Of a stretch of 20,137 nt of DNA, positions 6,778-14,163 are shown in pieces (position 1 is the stretch's first letter; the number at the start of each line of letters is the position of its first letter). Location of the stretch: assembly GCA_033720735.1 (NCBI GenBank), contig JAWWBX010000050.1:1-20137 (forward strand), given 5' to 3'. A program made the position numbers and the translations under genes. The notes under the pieces are model-generated. The model worked only from the letters and a program-made list of their open reading frames with translations, was not told where the DNA came from and did not search any database. This DNA comes from B8-G4 sp033720735. GTDB lineage: Bacteria; Bacteroidota; Bacteroidia; Chitinophagales; Saprospiraceae.

Positions 6778-7649
6778 GATGGATCCTGACCCTGCTGTTT
6801 TGCAGTGCTTCTTTATTCACCTGGGCGCAGGAGGATCTCCTCTCGCTGCTGGGTGAAGAGGAAGAGACCTTGTATGCGACGGCGAGTTTCAAGACCAATC
6901 GCGTGGTCAATCTGCACTCTCTGGAGAATACGGCGGCAGGGGTATTGGACATCAAGATCAGTCACCGCTTTGGCTTTGTCAATCAGGGCGCGTATGAACT
7001 GTTCGGCCTGGACAACGCCACCATCCGGATCGGCGCCGATCTGGGTATTTCCGACGCCCTGATGGTGGGCTTTGGTCGCAGCAGCTTTGAAAAAACCTAC
7101 GACGCGTTTGCCAAGCTCAAACTGCTCAGGCAGTCTTCGGGCAAACGCAACACGCCATTTACCGTCGCGGCATTTGCTTCAGTGGCCCTCAAATCGCTGA
7201 GGTTTGAAAACCCCGACCGCGAAAATTTCTTTAGCTCGCGCTTGTCCTACGCCGGACAGTTGATCATCGGACGCAAGTTTAGCGAGGGCTTCACCTTCCA
7301 GTTGTCACCCACGGTCATCCATCGCAACCTGGTGGCGACGACCGATGAGAAGAACGATGTTTTTGCGATCGGAGCGGCGTTCAGGCAAAAGCTGACCAAC
7401 CGCCTTTCGATCAATGCCGAGTACATCTATGTACCGCCCGGGCAGTTGCTGGACGGCTTCGAAAACTCCTTTTCGATCGGCTTCGACATTGAGACCGGAG
7501 GCCACGTATTTCAGTTGCACTTCACCAATTCAACAGCGATGATCGAAAAGGGCTTCGTCGCCGAAACGGTTGGCGACTGGTTTGAAGGTGACATTCACTT
7601 CGGGTTCAATATCTCGCGGGTCTTTACCGTGTGGGATCGCGAACGGTGA
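6774..7649 (+). CDS. DUF5777 family outer-membrane beta-barrel protein
   Basis: A 291-residue protein. Residues 1-18 are a signal peptide ending TWAQ. The mature protein opens with an acidic helix (LLSLLGEEEE), then the family's signature stretch around ATASFKTNRVVNLHSLE, and continues as repeated amphipathic strands through GADLGISDALMVGFGRS, an INAEYIYVPPG segment and a FNISRVFTVW end. This fits DUF5777, a predicted outer-membrane barrel that I recall lying beside c-type cytochrome and YceI genes in Bacteroidota. Its function is not known; a channel or docking platform for the neighbouring lipoproteins is inference. It overlaps the YceI gene by four bases and is the last gene of the operon. 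The convergent PLP enzyme ends only 21 bases away, and no clear terminator is visible. Confidence 0.85.
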   Translation: MRWILTLLFCSASLFTWAQEDLLSLLGEEEETLYATASFKTNRVVNLHSLENTAAGVLDIKISHRFGFVNQGAYELFGLDNATIRIGADLGISDALMVGFGRSSFEKTYDAFAKLKLLRQSSGKRNTPFTVAAFASVALKSLRFENPDRENFFSSRLSYAGQLIIGRKFSEGFTFQLSPTVIHRNLVATTDEKNDVFAIGAAFRQKLTNRLSINAEYIYVPPGQLLDGFENSFSIGFDIETGGHVFQLHFTNSTAMIEKGFVAETVGDWFEGDIHFGFNISRVFTVWDRER

Positions 7650-7670
7650 GCCTTCCTCAGCCAGGGTATA

Positions 7671-8627
7671 CTACCAATGGGCACAGAGGGTGTTCAGATC
7701 GACATTTCCCCCTGAAATAATCAGTCCTACCCGTTTCCCTGCAAAGATGTGCGGGTTGCTCAGAATCGCCGCCAGGACAATGGCGCTGGACGGCTCCACG
7801 ATGATCTTCATGCGCTCGTAGATGAGGCGGAGCGCCTTGAGTGTATCTTCATCGGCCACCAGCAGGATCTCTTCTACCAGCTTCCGGATGATCGGAAAGT
7901 TGTGCTGCCCGAGGTAGGTGCGCAGTCCGTCACAGATCGTCTGCGGGTTCTCCGAAGGATAGATTCTGCCGTCACGCAAGGAGCGGTAGGCGTCATCGGC
8001 GCCTTTCGGCTCTGCTCCGATCACCATAGCGCCATCACTGAAGTGATGTGCGGCCAGCGCCGTTCCCGCGATCAGCCCTCCTCCACCGACAGGTGCCATG
8101 ATCACATCCAGATCGGGTATGTCATCGATCAATTCCTGCGCCGCCACCGAATTGCCAAGGATCACACGGAGATCGTCTGACGGATGAATGAAGACTCCAC
8201 CGGTTTCACGGGCCACCTGCGCGGCCATTTCTTCGCGCTCGGTTGGTGAATTGCCGCTCTCAATGATCTGGCCGCCATAGGTGCGCACCGCGGCTTTTTT
8301 GACGGCCGGAGCGTTCTGTGGCATTACGATATAAGCAGCTGTGTCCGTGAGTTGGCCGGTGAGCGAGACCGCCTGTGCGAAATTGCCCGACGAATGGGTC
8401 AAAATCCCTTTACTGCGGTCCTCTTCGCTGAGCCGTAACACGGCACTCAACGCCCCGCGGATCTTGAATGCACCCATTCTCTGAAAGTTCTCACACTTGA
8501 AGAACACACTGGCTCCCGCGATCTCATCGATGAGCCGCGAGGTCAACACTGGTGTCCGGTGAATATGCGGCGAGATCAATTCCCGTGTGGCAACCAGATC
8601 TGCTTTGGTGGGGATGGGGTTCTCCAT
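7671..8627 (-). CDS. PLP-dependent serine racemase / threonine dehydratase family enzyme
   Basis: A 318-residue fold-type II PLP enzyme. Lys55 in GAFKIRGA is the Schiff-base lysine. Residues 181-184 (GGGG) form the phosphate-binding loop. Ser305 in SGGN fits the pyridine-nitrogen contact. Glu206 and Asp212 in AEPKGADD match the divalent metal site of serine racemase, and the C-terminal half follows that enzyme closely. The usual SSGNH is SSGNF here (79-83), and the GQGT loop is GNSV (159-162). The Ser needed for racemisation (second of SSGN) is present. It may racemise or deaminate serine, threonine or a related hydroxy amino acid; which one cannot be told. The ATG at 8627 is preferred over a TTG five codons upstream. 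It is cytoplasmic and third in line after rnhB and the SecD-like gene, with a 48-base gap. Confidence 0.85.
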   Translation of the reverse strand: MENPIPTKADLVATRELISPHIHRTPVLTSRLIDEIAGASVFFKCENFQRMGAFKIRGALSAVLRLSEEDRSKGILTHSSGNFAQAVSLTGQLTDTAAYIVMPQNAPAVKKAAVRTYGGQIIESGNSPTEREEMAAQVARETGGVFIHPSDDLRVILGNSVAAQELIDDIPDLDVIMAPVGGGGLIAGTALAAHHFSDGAMVIGAEPKGADDAYRSLRDGRIYPSENPQTICDGLRTYLGQHNFPIIRKLVEEILLVADEDTLKALRLIYERMKIIVEPSSAIVLAAILSNPHIFAGKRVGLIISGGNVDLNTLCAHW

Positions 8628-8651
8628 TTGCTGAAAATACAATACCCCGGG

Positions 8652-8679
8652 ATGATGCGCCTTTATGGCTGCGCATCAT
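8652..8679 (-). other. Hairpin overlapping the stop codon, between two same-strand genes
   Basis: ATGATGCGC (8652-8660) and GCGCATCAT (8671-8679) form a perfect 9-bp stem with a 10-base loop. On the minus strand it covers the stop codon of the SecD-like gene and ends 24 bases before the PLP enzyme's ATG. No T-run follows on the minus strand, so it is not a typical terminator for the leftward transcript. A few T residues follow on the plus strand. It could stabilise or process the mRNA, or lower expression of the last gene. Confidence 0.5.
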
Positions 8680-9173
8680 TTTCTGACATTGTCCCTGAGC
8701 TCAAGGAACAAATAGTTGCACGCATCGTCGGTACAGCGGGTGATCTGTAGGCGACCGCCGGTAATCGGCGTGCGGATCTTGTGCATGGTCACGGCCTCCC
8801 CACCAATGACGATCGCCACCCGGCCTCCGGTATGTTTTCTGGTCAGACGCTTCAGTCGTTTGCGGCTCTTGCCGTCCAGGGTAAGGAAAAGATGGGAACG
8901 GTCGTCAGCCTGTCGTACCCGCTCTGGTGCCCGATCGAGTTGCAAGGGAACAAAGTGGCGGCGTTCCACCCGCAGGTAGCGGTACGTCTGCGCCGTACTG
9001 TCGACAATGCGGTAGTTGTATGTCACCATTGCCGGATCGTTGTCCGGTCCTGGATGCGCGCGGTAAACTTCCTTCACCACATACACCCCATCGGGAAGCA
9101 GAGTTGATTGTGCGGCCCCGGCAGAGATTACCAGCCAGCCCAACACGCACAGCAGAAATATTCTTCTAGACAT
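8676..9173 (-). CDS. Exported orphan protein with SecD P1-head-like domain
   Basis: A 165-residue protein with a signal peptide (about 1-22, ending AGAAQ). Residues 94-160 match the head subdomain of the SecD first periplasmic loop: the FLTLDGKSRKRLKRLT helix, GGRVAIVIGGEAV, then PITGGRLQIT, and a last helix. There are no TM segments, so this is not a SecD translocon subunit but a free periplasmic copy of that fold. Residues 23-93 (VYVVKEVYRAHP and after) are not recognised. A protein-binding or chaperone-like role would be inference. The ATG at 9173 lies inside the end of rnhB and overlaps it by eight bases, so the two are co-translated. A longer frame to 9452 reads through rnhB in another frame and is not credible. 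Confidence 0.72.
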   Translation of the reverse strand: MSRRIFLLCVLGWLVISAGAAQSTLLPDGVYVVKEVYRAHPGPDNDPAMVTYNYRIVDSTAQTYRYLRVERRHFVPLQLDRAPERVRQADDRSHLFLTLDGKSRKRLKRLTRKHTGGRVAIVIGGEAVTMHKIRTPITGGRLQITRCTDDACNYLFLELRDNVRK

Positions 9174-9780
9174 GCTCAAACAGATCCAGTTGCGGGTCGG
9201 GCAGCAGACGAAAGGATACACGGTGGTGTGCGGTCTTGCCGGCAAGCCGGATCCCTTCACGGTGTGCTTCGGTCGGATAGCCCACATTGTTTTCCCAGTC
9301 GTATTCCGGGTGCTCCTGGTGCAAGGTCCGCATGTAGTCATCGCGATGGGTCTTGGCCAGGATGGATGCGGCCGCAATGGCGGCATATTTACCATCGCCC
9401 TGTACGATGCATGCGGCAGGGATGCCCGGGTAGGGATGAAAGCGGTTGCCATCGATCAGCAACATCTCCGGCCGGGGATCGAGCTGGTCGATGGCCAGGT
9501 GCATCGCCTTGAAGGAGGCATTCAGAATATTGATCCGGTCGATCTCGCGGGGGGCAACCTGCGCCACCGCCCAGGCGATGGCCTGTTGTTCGATGAGACC
9601 GCGCAGGCGGTTGCGGTCGTCTTCCGAGAGTTTTTTCGAGTCATTGATGCCCGGAAGCCGCATGCCCGGACGCAGGATGACCGCTGCCGCGAAAACCGGC
9701 CCGGCCAGGCACCCGCGACCGGCTTCATCACAACCGGCCTCAAGACGGCCCTTGACCAGGTAGCGGCGCAAGCGGGACAT
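9166..9780 (-). CDS. rnhB: Ribonuclease HII
   Basis: A 204-residue enzyme of the normal family length. It removes RNA from RNA/DNA hybrids, including single ribonucleotides misincorporated in DNA, in the cytoplasm. The metal-binding acidic residues are visible: Asp18 and Glu19 in DEAGRG, Asp110 in LLIDGN, and an Asp in KTHRDDYM. The DSKKL motif (47-51) and the C-terminal half with HPEYDWENNVGYPT and HR are also typical. The start ATG at 9780 gives MSRLRRYLVKG, a plausible beginning. The gene leads a leftward unit with the SecD-like gene (eight-base overlap) and probably the PLP enzyme. On the minus strand TAGCTATTTTT lies just upstream, a weak promoter-like stretch. Confidence 0.96.
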   Translation of the reverse strand: MSRLRRYLVKGRLEAGCDEAGRGCLAGPVFAAAVILRPGMRLPGINDSKKLSEDDRNRLRGLIEQQAIAWAVAQVAPREIDRINILNASFKAMHLAIDQLDPRPEMLLIDGNRFHPYPGIPAACIVQGDGKYAAIAAASILAKTHRDDYMRTLHQEHPEYDWENNVGYPTEAHREGIRLAGKTAHHRVSFRLLPDPQLDLFEHV

Positions 9781-10045
9781 ATGGTAAAAATAGCTAAAGG
9801 ATGTATGTGTGCCACATTTTGTATCTGAAGAAGGATTTCTGTGATGCGCATCAGATAGATACGCTCAGCACTTACCGAATATATTGGCCAGACGGCAAGA
9901 TCTGGTGGAGAAGGATGGAAAGCTGAACCACAACTTGCCAGCGGTGAATAACCATTCGCCATCCTACCAGACGTTGCTGACAACGGCGAACATCGTCTGT
10001 GTTTGAGGGAGTCGCCGTTTGGTTTCTTTCCCAAGTGGGTCTGGT
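9781..10045. other. Non-coding stretch with a 12-bp palindrome
   Basis: No credible gene lies here. A perfect palindrome, TGATGCGCATCA, is at 9842-9853, about 60 bases upstream of rnhB, and could be an operator. The DNA between about 9890 and 10040 has no repeat or reading frame I can defend; open frames crossing it are continuations of frames antisense to, or overlapping, rnhB. It may be decayed repeat sequence joined to hairpin array A. Confidence 0.4.
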
Positions 10046-10311
10046 CAACCCCCTCCGGGGTTGTGATGTCTGAGGGTTACTACCGGCGGTACCCCCCGTC
10101 TTGCAGCCGGGCGCAACCGCCGGTTATGCTGTTGAACGCCTCCGGCGTACCGAGACAGCACAGTTGATGCCCGGGCTTCAGGCAGCACCACCCAACCGAA
10201 CGATATTACCCCTTTCTTGCCCCGGGCTTTAGCCTGGGGATTCAGGCACCGCTATACCCATGGGGTTTTAACCCGGTGTACTTTCCAAAGCGGTCTCGGA
10301 TGTCTGAGGGT
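10046..10311. repeat. Hairpin array A, flanked by a 13-bp direct repeat
   Basis: A non-coding run of GC-rich hairpins with different stems: CAACCCC/GGGGTTG (10046-10063); ACCGGCGGT/ACCGCCGGT (10082-10124, 25-base loop); ACGCC/GGCGT (10136-10148); CCCCGGGCT/AGCCTGGGG with one G-T pair (10220-10239); GGGTT/AACCC (10263-10274). GATGTCTGAGGGT occurs at 10065-10077 and again at 10299-10311, each copy followed four bases later by ACCGGC. The array lies between the 3' end of the OmpA-domain gene and rnhB, both leftward. CCCCTCCGGGG-type hairpins recall intergenic palindromes of Bacteroidota and relatives. Function is unknown; no transposase is nearby. Confidence 0.65.
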
Positions 10312-10327
10312 CTTGACCGGCACACGT

Positions 10328-11434
10328 TCAATTCTCCAGCACCAGGAACTCCACCCGCCGGTTCTTTTGCCGGCCGGTTTCCGTGGTATTCGAATCGAGT
10401 GGCATCCGGCTCCCGTAGCCTGAATATTCGGTGCGGGATGGATCGATGCCATGTTGATGGAGGTACTCGACGACTGCCCGCGCCCGGGCCAGTGACAGCT
10501 GATAGTTGTATGCATCGGTACCGACGCTGTCGGTATGGCCCTTGACCTCAATCCGCATGGTGGCATGCTTCTTCATAATATCCACCAGCGTATTCAGCTC
10601 CCGATATGAGCGCGGCATGAAATCGGCGCGGTCATGATCGAAATAGATGTTGTGCAACGCAAACGTCTCACCCACGGTGAGCGTGAGTCGCGACAGGTCA
10701 TTGGCAGGTACCGGCACTTCGAGGATCGGCGGCAATTTTTGCATGACCACATCATCGATATAGTAATAGGCGTAGGGAAGATGGTCGCCCGAGCTGCAGC
10801 GTTTGGCCTCGGTCTCAGCATCGGTCGCAAAGTTGCCCAGTATCAAATAGCTCATCACACTGTCGGCTGTGAACGTAGCCTCTACCTGGTGCCAGGCGCC
10901 GTTTTCACATTCGATCACCTGTGCAGCGGCAACCTGCGGCCTGAGGTGCAGTGCTTCATCCAACGGGCTGGAGATCCGGTGATGCACAAAGGCGGCACCG
11001 AGATTGTTGATCCGCATGGAACGCGGAAGATGCGTCGTCCAGAACGACAGGGCGTATCGCTGGCCAATCACCAGCGGTTCGGTCAGCTGGATCTGCACAT
11101 ACTCGCGACAGTGCGGCTTGCCACCCTCGCATCCGTAAAGAGTCAGGCCAACCATGGATTTCCCGTCATGTACCGCGGCTTCGCCAAAACCCTTGTCCTT
11201 CCACTGTGATGGCACAAACACCTTGGGTCCATAGACATCAGGAGATGCTGCGGTCGGCGACTCCCAGAACTTGACCACGCGGGTAAAGTCGGCGCCGGTG
11301 TAAAACCAGCCAAGCGGGGTGGAAGAGTAGGCCTCAAAGCTCCCATTGGGCACCAGATTCTCCCGCTGCTCCTGGCCAGAGCTCAGGAACACGAATCCCC
11401 CCACCATCAGGATGACCAGGCCGAGACTTCGCAT
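10328..11434 (-). CDS. OmpA-family protein with N-terminal galactose-binding-like module
   Basis: A 368-residue exported protein (signal about 1-20, ending LSSG). The N-terminal 230 residues begin ENLVPNGSFEAY and contain long beta strands and a YAYYYIDDVVMQK stretch, like jelly-roll carbohydrate-binding modules. The C-terminal part (about 262-368) is an OmpA domain: IYFDHDRADF, then VKGHTDSVG, the LSLARARAVVEYL helix, and ETGRQKNRRVEF, whose Arg residues bind peptidoglycan. So it probably tethers a surface or periplasmic binding module to the cell wall. The fusion is common in Bacteroidota; the ligand of the first module is unknown. It is divergent from the M14 peptidase with a 252-base gap. 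The mRNA would run leftward into hairpin array A. Confidence 0.88.
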   Translation of the reverse strand: MRSLGLVILMVGGFVFLSSGQEQRENLVPNGSFEAYSSTPLGWFYTGADFTRVVKFWESPTAASPDVYGPKVFVPSQWKDKGFGEAAVHDGKSMVGLTLYGCEGGKPHCREYVQIQLTEPLVIGQRYALSFWTTHLPRSMRINNLGAAFVHHRISSPLDEALHLRPQVAAAQVIECENGAWHQVEATFTADSVMSYLILGNFATDAETEAKRCSSGDHLPYAYYYIDDVVMQKLPPILEVPVPANDLSRLTLTVGETFALHNIYFDHDRADFMPRSYRELNTLVDIMKKHATMRIEVKGHTDSVGTDAYNYQLSLARARAVVEYLHQHGIDPSRTEYSGYGSRMPLDSNTTETGRQKNRRVEFLVLEN

Positions 11435-11548
11435 CTTCTTTGAATCAACGCAAGTTAAAACGGTTTTGGTACCGGACGAAGCGGATCAACAGCACCCCGA
11501 CAACGTACCTCAACATCCTCCATCAGGCCAGTAAGCCTCACTGTCTCT

Positions 11549-11568
11549 CATTATATTTTTTAATAATG
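11549..11568. promoter_or_regulatory. AT-rich inverted repeat in the divergent gap
   Basis: CATTAT (11549-11554) and ATAATG (11563-11568) form a perfect inverted repeat around ATTTTTTA. It sits in the middle of the AT-rich gap between the leftward OmpA-domain gene and the rightward peptidase gene. It could be a protein-binding site for either promoter, but short AT-rich symmetry also arises by chance. Confidence 0.3.
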
Positions 11569-11613
11569 TGTTCATTTCCTATTTTAAGGCACAATTTTTG
11601 ACCAATCATAATA

Positions 11614-11650
11614 GAATGCGCCGTTCGTGCGGCGGATTCTTCTATTTTTG
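11614..11650 (+). promoter_or_regulatory. Promoter of the M14 peptidase with operator-like inverted repeat
   Basis: TATTTTTG (11643-11650) fits the TAnnTTTG -7 box exactly and lies 36 bases before the ATG at 11687. Directly upstream, 11614-11623 and 11630-11639 form an imperfect inverted repeat: nine of ten positions pair, with a 6-base TTCGTG centre. It occupies the place where a -33 element would be, so a regulator bound there could control the gene. It could also be a small hairpin left from an older element. Confidence 0.5.
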
Positions 11651-11686
11651 CAGACTTACAGAACGCGACCAGCAGAGCAGCCTTTT

Positions 11687-14065
11687 ATGCGCCAAATTTT
11701 CCTGATGTGTTTGATGTCCCTCTGCCTCCAATTGATGGGACAGGGGTCGGACCATGCCTATGTGCGGGCCAGGATCCTGTTGACGCCGGAAAATGCGCGT
11801 GCCTTGCCACTTACCGGCATTGATGTAGAGCACGGACTGCTGGTGCCCAACCGGTATTTCGAGAGCGACTTCGCGACCTGGGAGGTCGAGCGGGTACGGG
11901 CCCATGGCTATGAAGTGGAGATCCTGATCGAGGACGTGGTAGAGTTTTACCGGACACGGCAGGCACAGCGCAGCCCTCTCGTCTGCCAGCAGTTTGACTA
12001 CCCGTATCCCGTGCCTGACAACTTTGCACTCGGATCCATGGGCGGGTTCCTGACCTATCAGGAAATGCTTGATCAACTCGACCTGATGGCGCATGCCTAT
12101 CCCGAACTCATTTCGGTGCGGAGCCCCGTGGGGACAGAGGTGACCCATCAGGGACGTTCCCTGCAATGGGTGCGGATCTCGGACAATCCCGGGGTGGATG
12201 AAGATGAACCGGAGATCCTGTACACGGGACTGCACCACGCGCGGGAGCCGATGAGCATGATGCAGATGATCTACTTCATGTGGTATCTGTTGGAACAATA
12301 CGATCAGGACCCCGAGATCAAGTATCTCATCAACAATACCGAGCTCTATTTCGTACCGTGTGTCAATCCTGACGGATACCTCTACAACCAGCAGGTCGCC
12401 CCGGAAGGCGGCGGCATGTGGCGCAAGAACATGCGGGACAACAACGACAATGGGGTGTTTGAAGAGGAAGAGGACGGTGTTGATCTGAACCGCAACTACG
12501 CATTCCAGTGGGGATTGGATGAGGAGGGGTCCAGTGCGCACCCCGGCTCGATCGTCTATCGCGGCCCGGAGCCCTTCAGTGAGCCCGAAAGCCGGGCGCT
12601 GCGCGACTTTGTGGCCGGGCACGACTTCCTGCTGGCACTCAACTATCATTCCTTCGGCAACTTCCTGATTTATCCATGGGGATTTGACGGATCCGTGAAT
12701 CCGGATTCCGTGCTGTTTCAGAATTATGGCGAACTGCTCTCCAGGGAAAATGGCTACGAGGCCGGCACGGCCCAGCAGACCCTTGGTTATCTGGTCAACG
12801 GCGTCGCCACAGATTGGATGTACGCGGAGCACGACATTATCGCCCTGACGCCCGAGATCGGGGATGAAGAGGTCGGTTTCTGGCCTGCTCAGGATCAGAT
12901 CATTCCACTTTGCCAGGCCAGCATGCAAAAAAATCTGTCGCTCGCACACCTGACCCAGGACTTTGCGGTGGCCACCGACATCAATGCCGATTTCCTGACG
13001 ACCCGTGAAGGTGAACTGCAGATCGCGATCAAACGCTATGGGATGGGAGAAGGAAGCCTGGCGCTCACCGTTGAGTCCCTCAGCCCTGAGCTGGAAATCC
13101 AGGGGATCCTTCAGGAGGTGGGGTTCAATCTCTTTGACGAAGAAGTGTACACCTACCAGTACAGCCTTTCCGGTGCTGCCGTGCCAGGCCAGGCTTACGG
13201 GATGGTGGTCAAGATCGACAACGGATTCTTTGAATCACGCGACACGATCCACAAGGTCTTCAGCGGCCTGATCGTGCCTTTCCTCGAAAACGGCGACGAT
13301 ATTGATGCATGGATCACTGAAACCGGGGCGAGCTGGGGTTCGACCGACGAAGAAGCCTACTCGGGTACCACAAGCCTGACAGACTCTCCCTACGGGGCCT
13401 ACTCCAAAAGCCAGACCACGCATCTGACCCTCCTCGAACCCGTCAATCTGCGGGACGCATTTCATGCCGAGCTCGCGTTTGCGGCCAAGTGGGAGATCGA
13501 AGAGATTATCGATTATGCTCTGGTACAGATCTCCACCGACGGGGAAAACTTTCAGAACCTGTGTGGACAATACTCCGAACCGGGTTCCATCTTCCAGCTG
13601 ACCGGAGAGCCGGTCTACCACGGCATTCAGGAAGAATGGGTGCAGGAGCGGATAGACTTGAGCGACTACCTCGGCGAGGATGTCTACGTCCGGTTTGTGA
13701 TGGTATCGGACGGGTTTTTTGAAATGGATGGTATCTATCTCGACGACATCACGATCAAGGTCTACGCAGAAGAGCTCACAAGTGTCAAGCCGTTGCCGAA
13801 AGATGCATTCAGTATCCGCCAGTTTCCCAATCCGTCGGCTGCTTTTGTATACCTGGACATTGACCTGCACGAGGTCGGTGCGCAACAAGCGGTCATCGCG
13901 ATCTCTGACCCGCTCGGCCATGTTCTCGATCAACGGCACCTCAATCCGGGTGTTCGCCAACGGGTCTCATTCGATTTGCGCAGCTATCCTCCTGGCTTGT
14001 ACACCACTACCTTGTTTGTAGACGGTCGCCCGGTCCAGAGCAAGCGGGTGGTACGCGTCCGCTAA
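11687..14065 (+). CDS. T9SS-secreted M14 zinc carboxypeptidase
   Basis: A 792-residue secreted protease. Residues 1-19 are the signal peptide (ending LMGQ). Residues about 24-92 look like a prodomain. The M14 catalytic domain follows: zinc ligands His184 and Glu187 in HARE and His321 in NYHSFG, substrate residues Asn268-Arg269 in DLNRNY, and catalytic Glu390 in TPE. It should cut C-terminal residues from peptides outside the cell. Residues about 540-700 form a jelly-roll or MAM-like accessory region. The last 80 residues (from FSIRQFPNPS, ending in basic strands) are a type IX secretion sorting domain, removed on export or surface attachment. The frame is open back to 11627, but the -7 box at 11643-11650 lies within that extension, so the ATG at 11687 is preferred. 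Confidence 0.93.
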   Translation: MRQIFLMCLMSLCLQLMGQGSDHAYVRARILLTPENARALPLTGIDVEHGLLVPNRYFESDFATWEVERVRAHGYEVEILIEDVVEFYRTRQAQRSPLVCQQFDYPYPVPDNFALGSMGGFLTYQEMLDQLDLMAHAYPELISVRSPVGTEVTHQGRSLQWVRISDNPGVDEDEPEILYTGLHHAREPMSMMQMIYFMWYLLEQYDQDPEIKYLINNTELYFVPCVNPDGYLYNQQVAPEGGGMWRKNMRDNNDNGVFEEEEDGVDLNRNYAFQWGLDEEGSSAHPGSIVYRGPEPFSEPESRALRDFVAGHDFLLALNYHSFGNFLIYPWGFDGSVNPDSVLFQNYGELLSRENGYEAGTAQQTLGYLVNGVATDWMYAEHDIIALTPEIGDEEVGFWPAQDQIIPLCQASMQKNLSLAHLTQDFAVATDINADFLTTREGELQIAIKRYGMGEGSLALTVESLSPELEIQGILQEVGFNLFDEEVYTYQYSLSGAAVPGQAYGMVVKIDNGFFESRDTIHKVFSGLIVPFLENGDDIDAWITETGASWGSTDEEAYSGTTSLTDSPYGAYSKSQTTHLTLLEPVNLRDAFHAELAFAAKWEIEEIIDYALVQISTDGENFQNLCGQYSEPGSIFQLTGEPVYHGIQEEWVQERIDLSDYLGEDVYVRFVMVSDGFFEMDGIYLDDITIKVYAEELTSVKPLPKDAFSIRQFPNPSAAFVYLDIDLHEVGAQQAVIAISDPLGHVLDQRHLNPGVRQRVSFDLRSYPPGLYTTTLFVDGRPVQSKRVVRVR

Positions 14066-14090
14066 ATTCCCTGTCGTTCCAAATCTATTG

Positions 14091-14124
14091 TCTGGTATCT
14101 GGTATCTGACGTCTGGTATCAGAC
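14091..14124. repeat. Short TCTGGTA repeats with a GTCTG/CAGAC palindrome
   Basis: TCTGGTA occurs at 14091-14097, 14098-14104 and 14112-14118. The last copy is part of GTCTGGTATCAGAC (14111-14124), a 5-bp inverted repeat with a GTAT centre. It lies between the peptidase stop and the ALDH -7 box, ending seven bases before that box. GTATCTGG-type runs are frequent between Bacteroidota genes, from memory. It may serve as an operator or simply be a spacer repeat. Confidence 0.6.
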
Positions 14125-14131
14125 ATCTTCC

Positions 14132-14139
14132 TATTTTTG
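14132..14139 (+). promoter_or_regulatory. -7 promoter box (TATTTTTG) of the ALDH gene
   Basis: TATTTTTG is an exact TAnnTTTG match and lies 24 bases before the ATG at 14164. It is the same octamer seen in front of the M14 peptidase. Transcription would begin near 14145, giving a leader of about 20 bases. No clear -33 TTTG is present; the TCTGGTA repeats fill that region. Confidence 0.6.
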
Positions 14140-14163
14140 CCGCCTGCTAAAACGCATCACCAA

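Noticed and set aside
9172..9828. 218-codon plus-strand frame over rnhB
   Set aside because: It is the antisense shadow of ribonuclease HII, which has all of its active-site motifs.
9522..10034. 170-codon minus-strand frame running from rnhB into the non-coding gap
   Set aside because: It overlaps rnhB in another frame and its N-terminal half has no domain pattern; the gap looks non-coding.
10046..10311. tRNA, riboswitch or other known structured RNA in array A
   Set aside because: No cloverleaf, no conserved riboswitch core, and the stems look like independent short hairpins.
11642..12949. Long open frame (435 codons) antisense to the M14 peptidase
   Set aside because: It mirrors the codon pattern of the peptidase, has no recognisable domain or signal, and the plus-strand gene has complete catalytic motifs.
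13235..13960. 241-codon minus-strand frame inside the peptidase C-terminal region
   Set aside because: Antisense shadow; the plus strand encodes a clear T9SS sorting domain.
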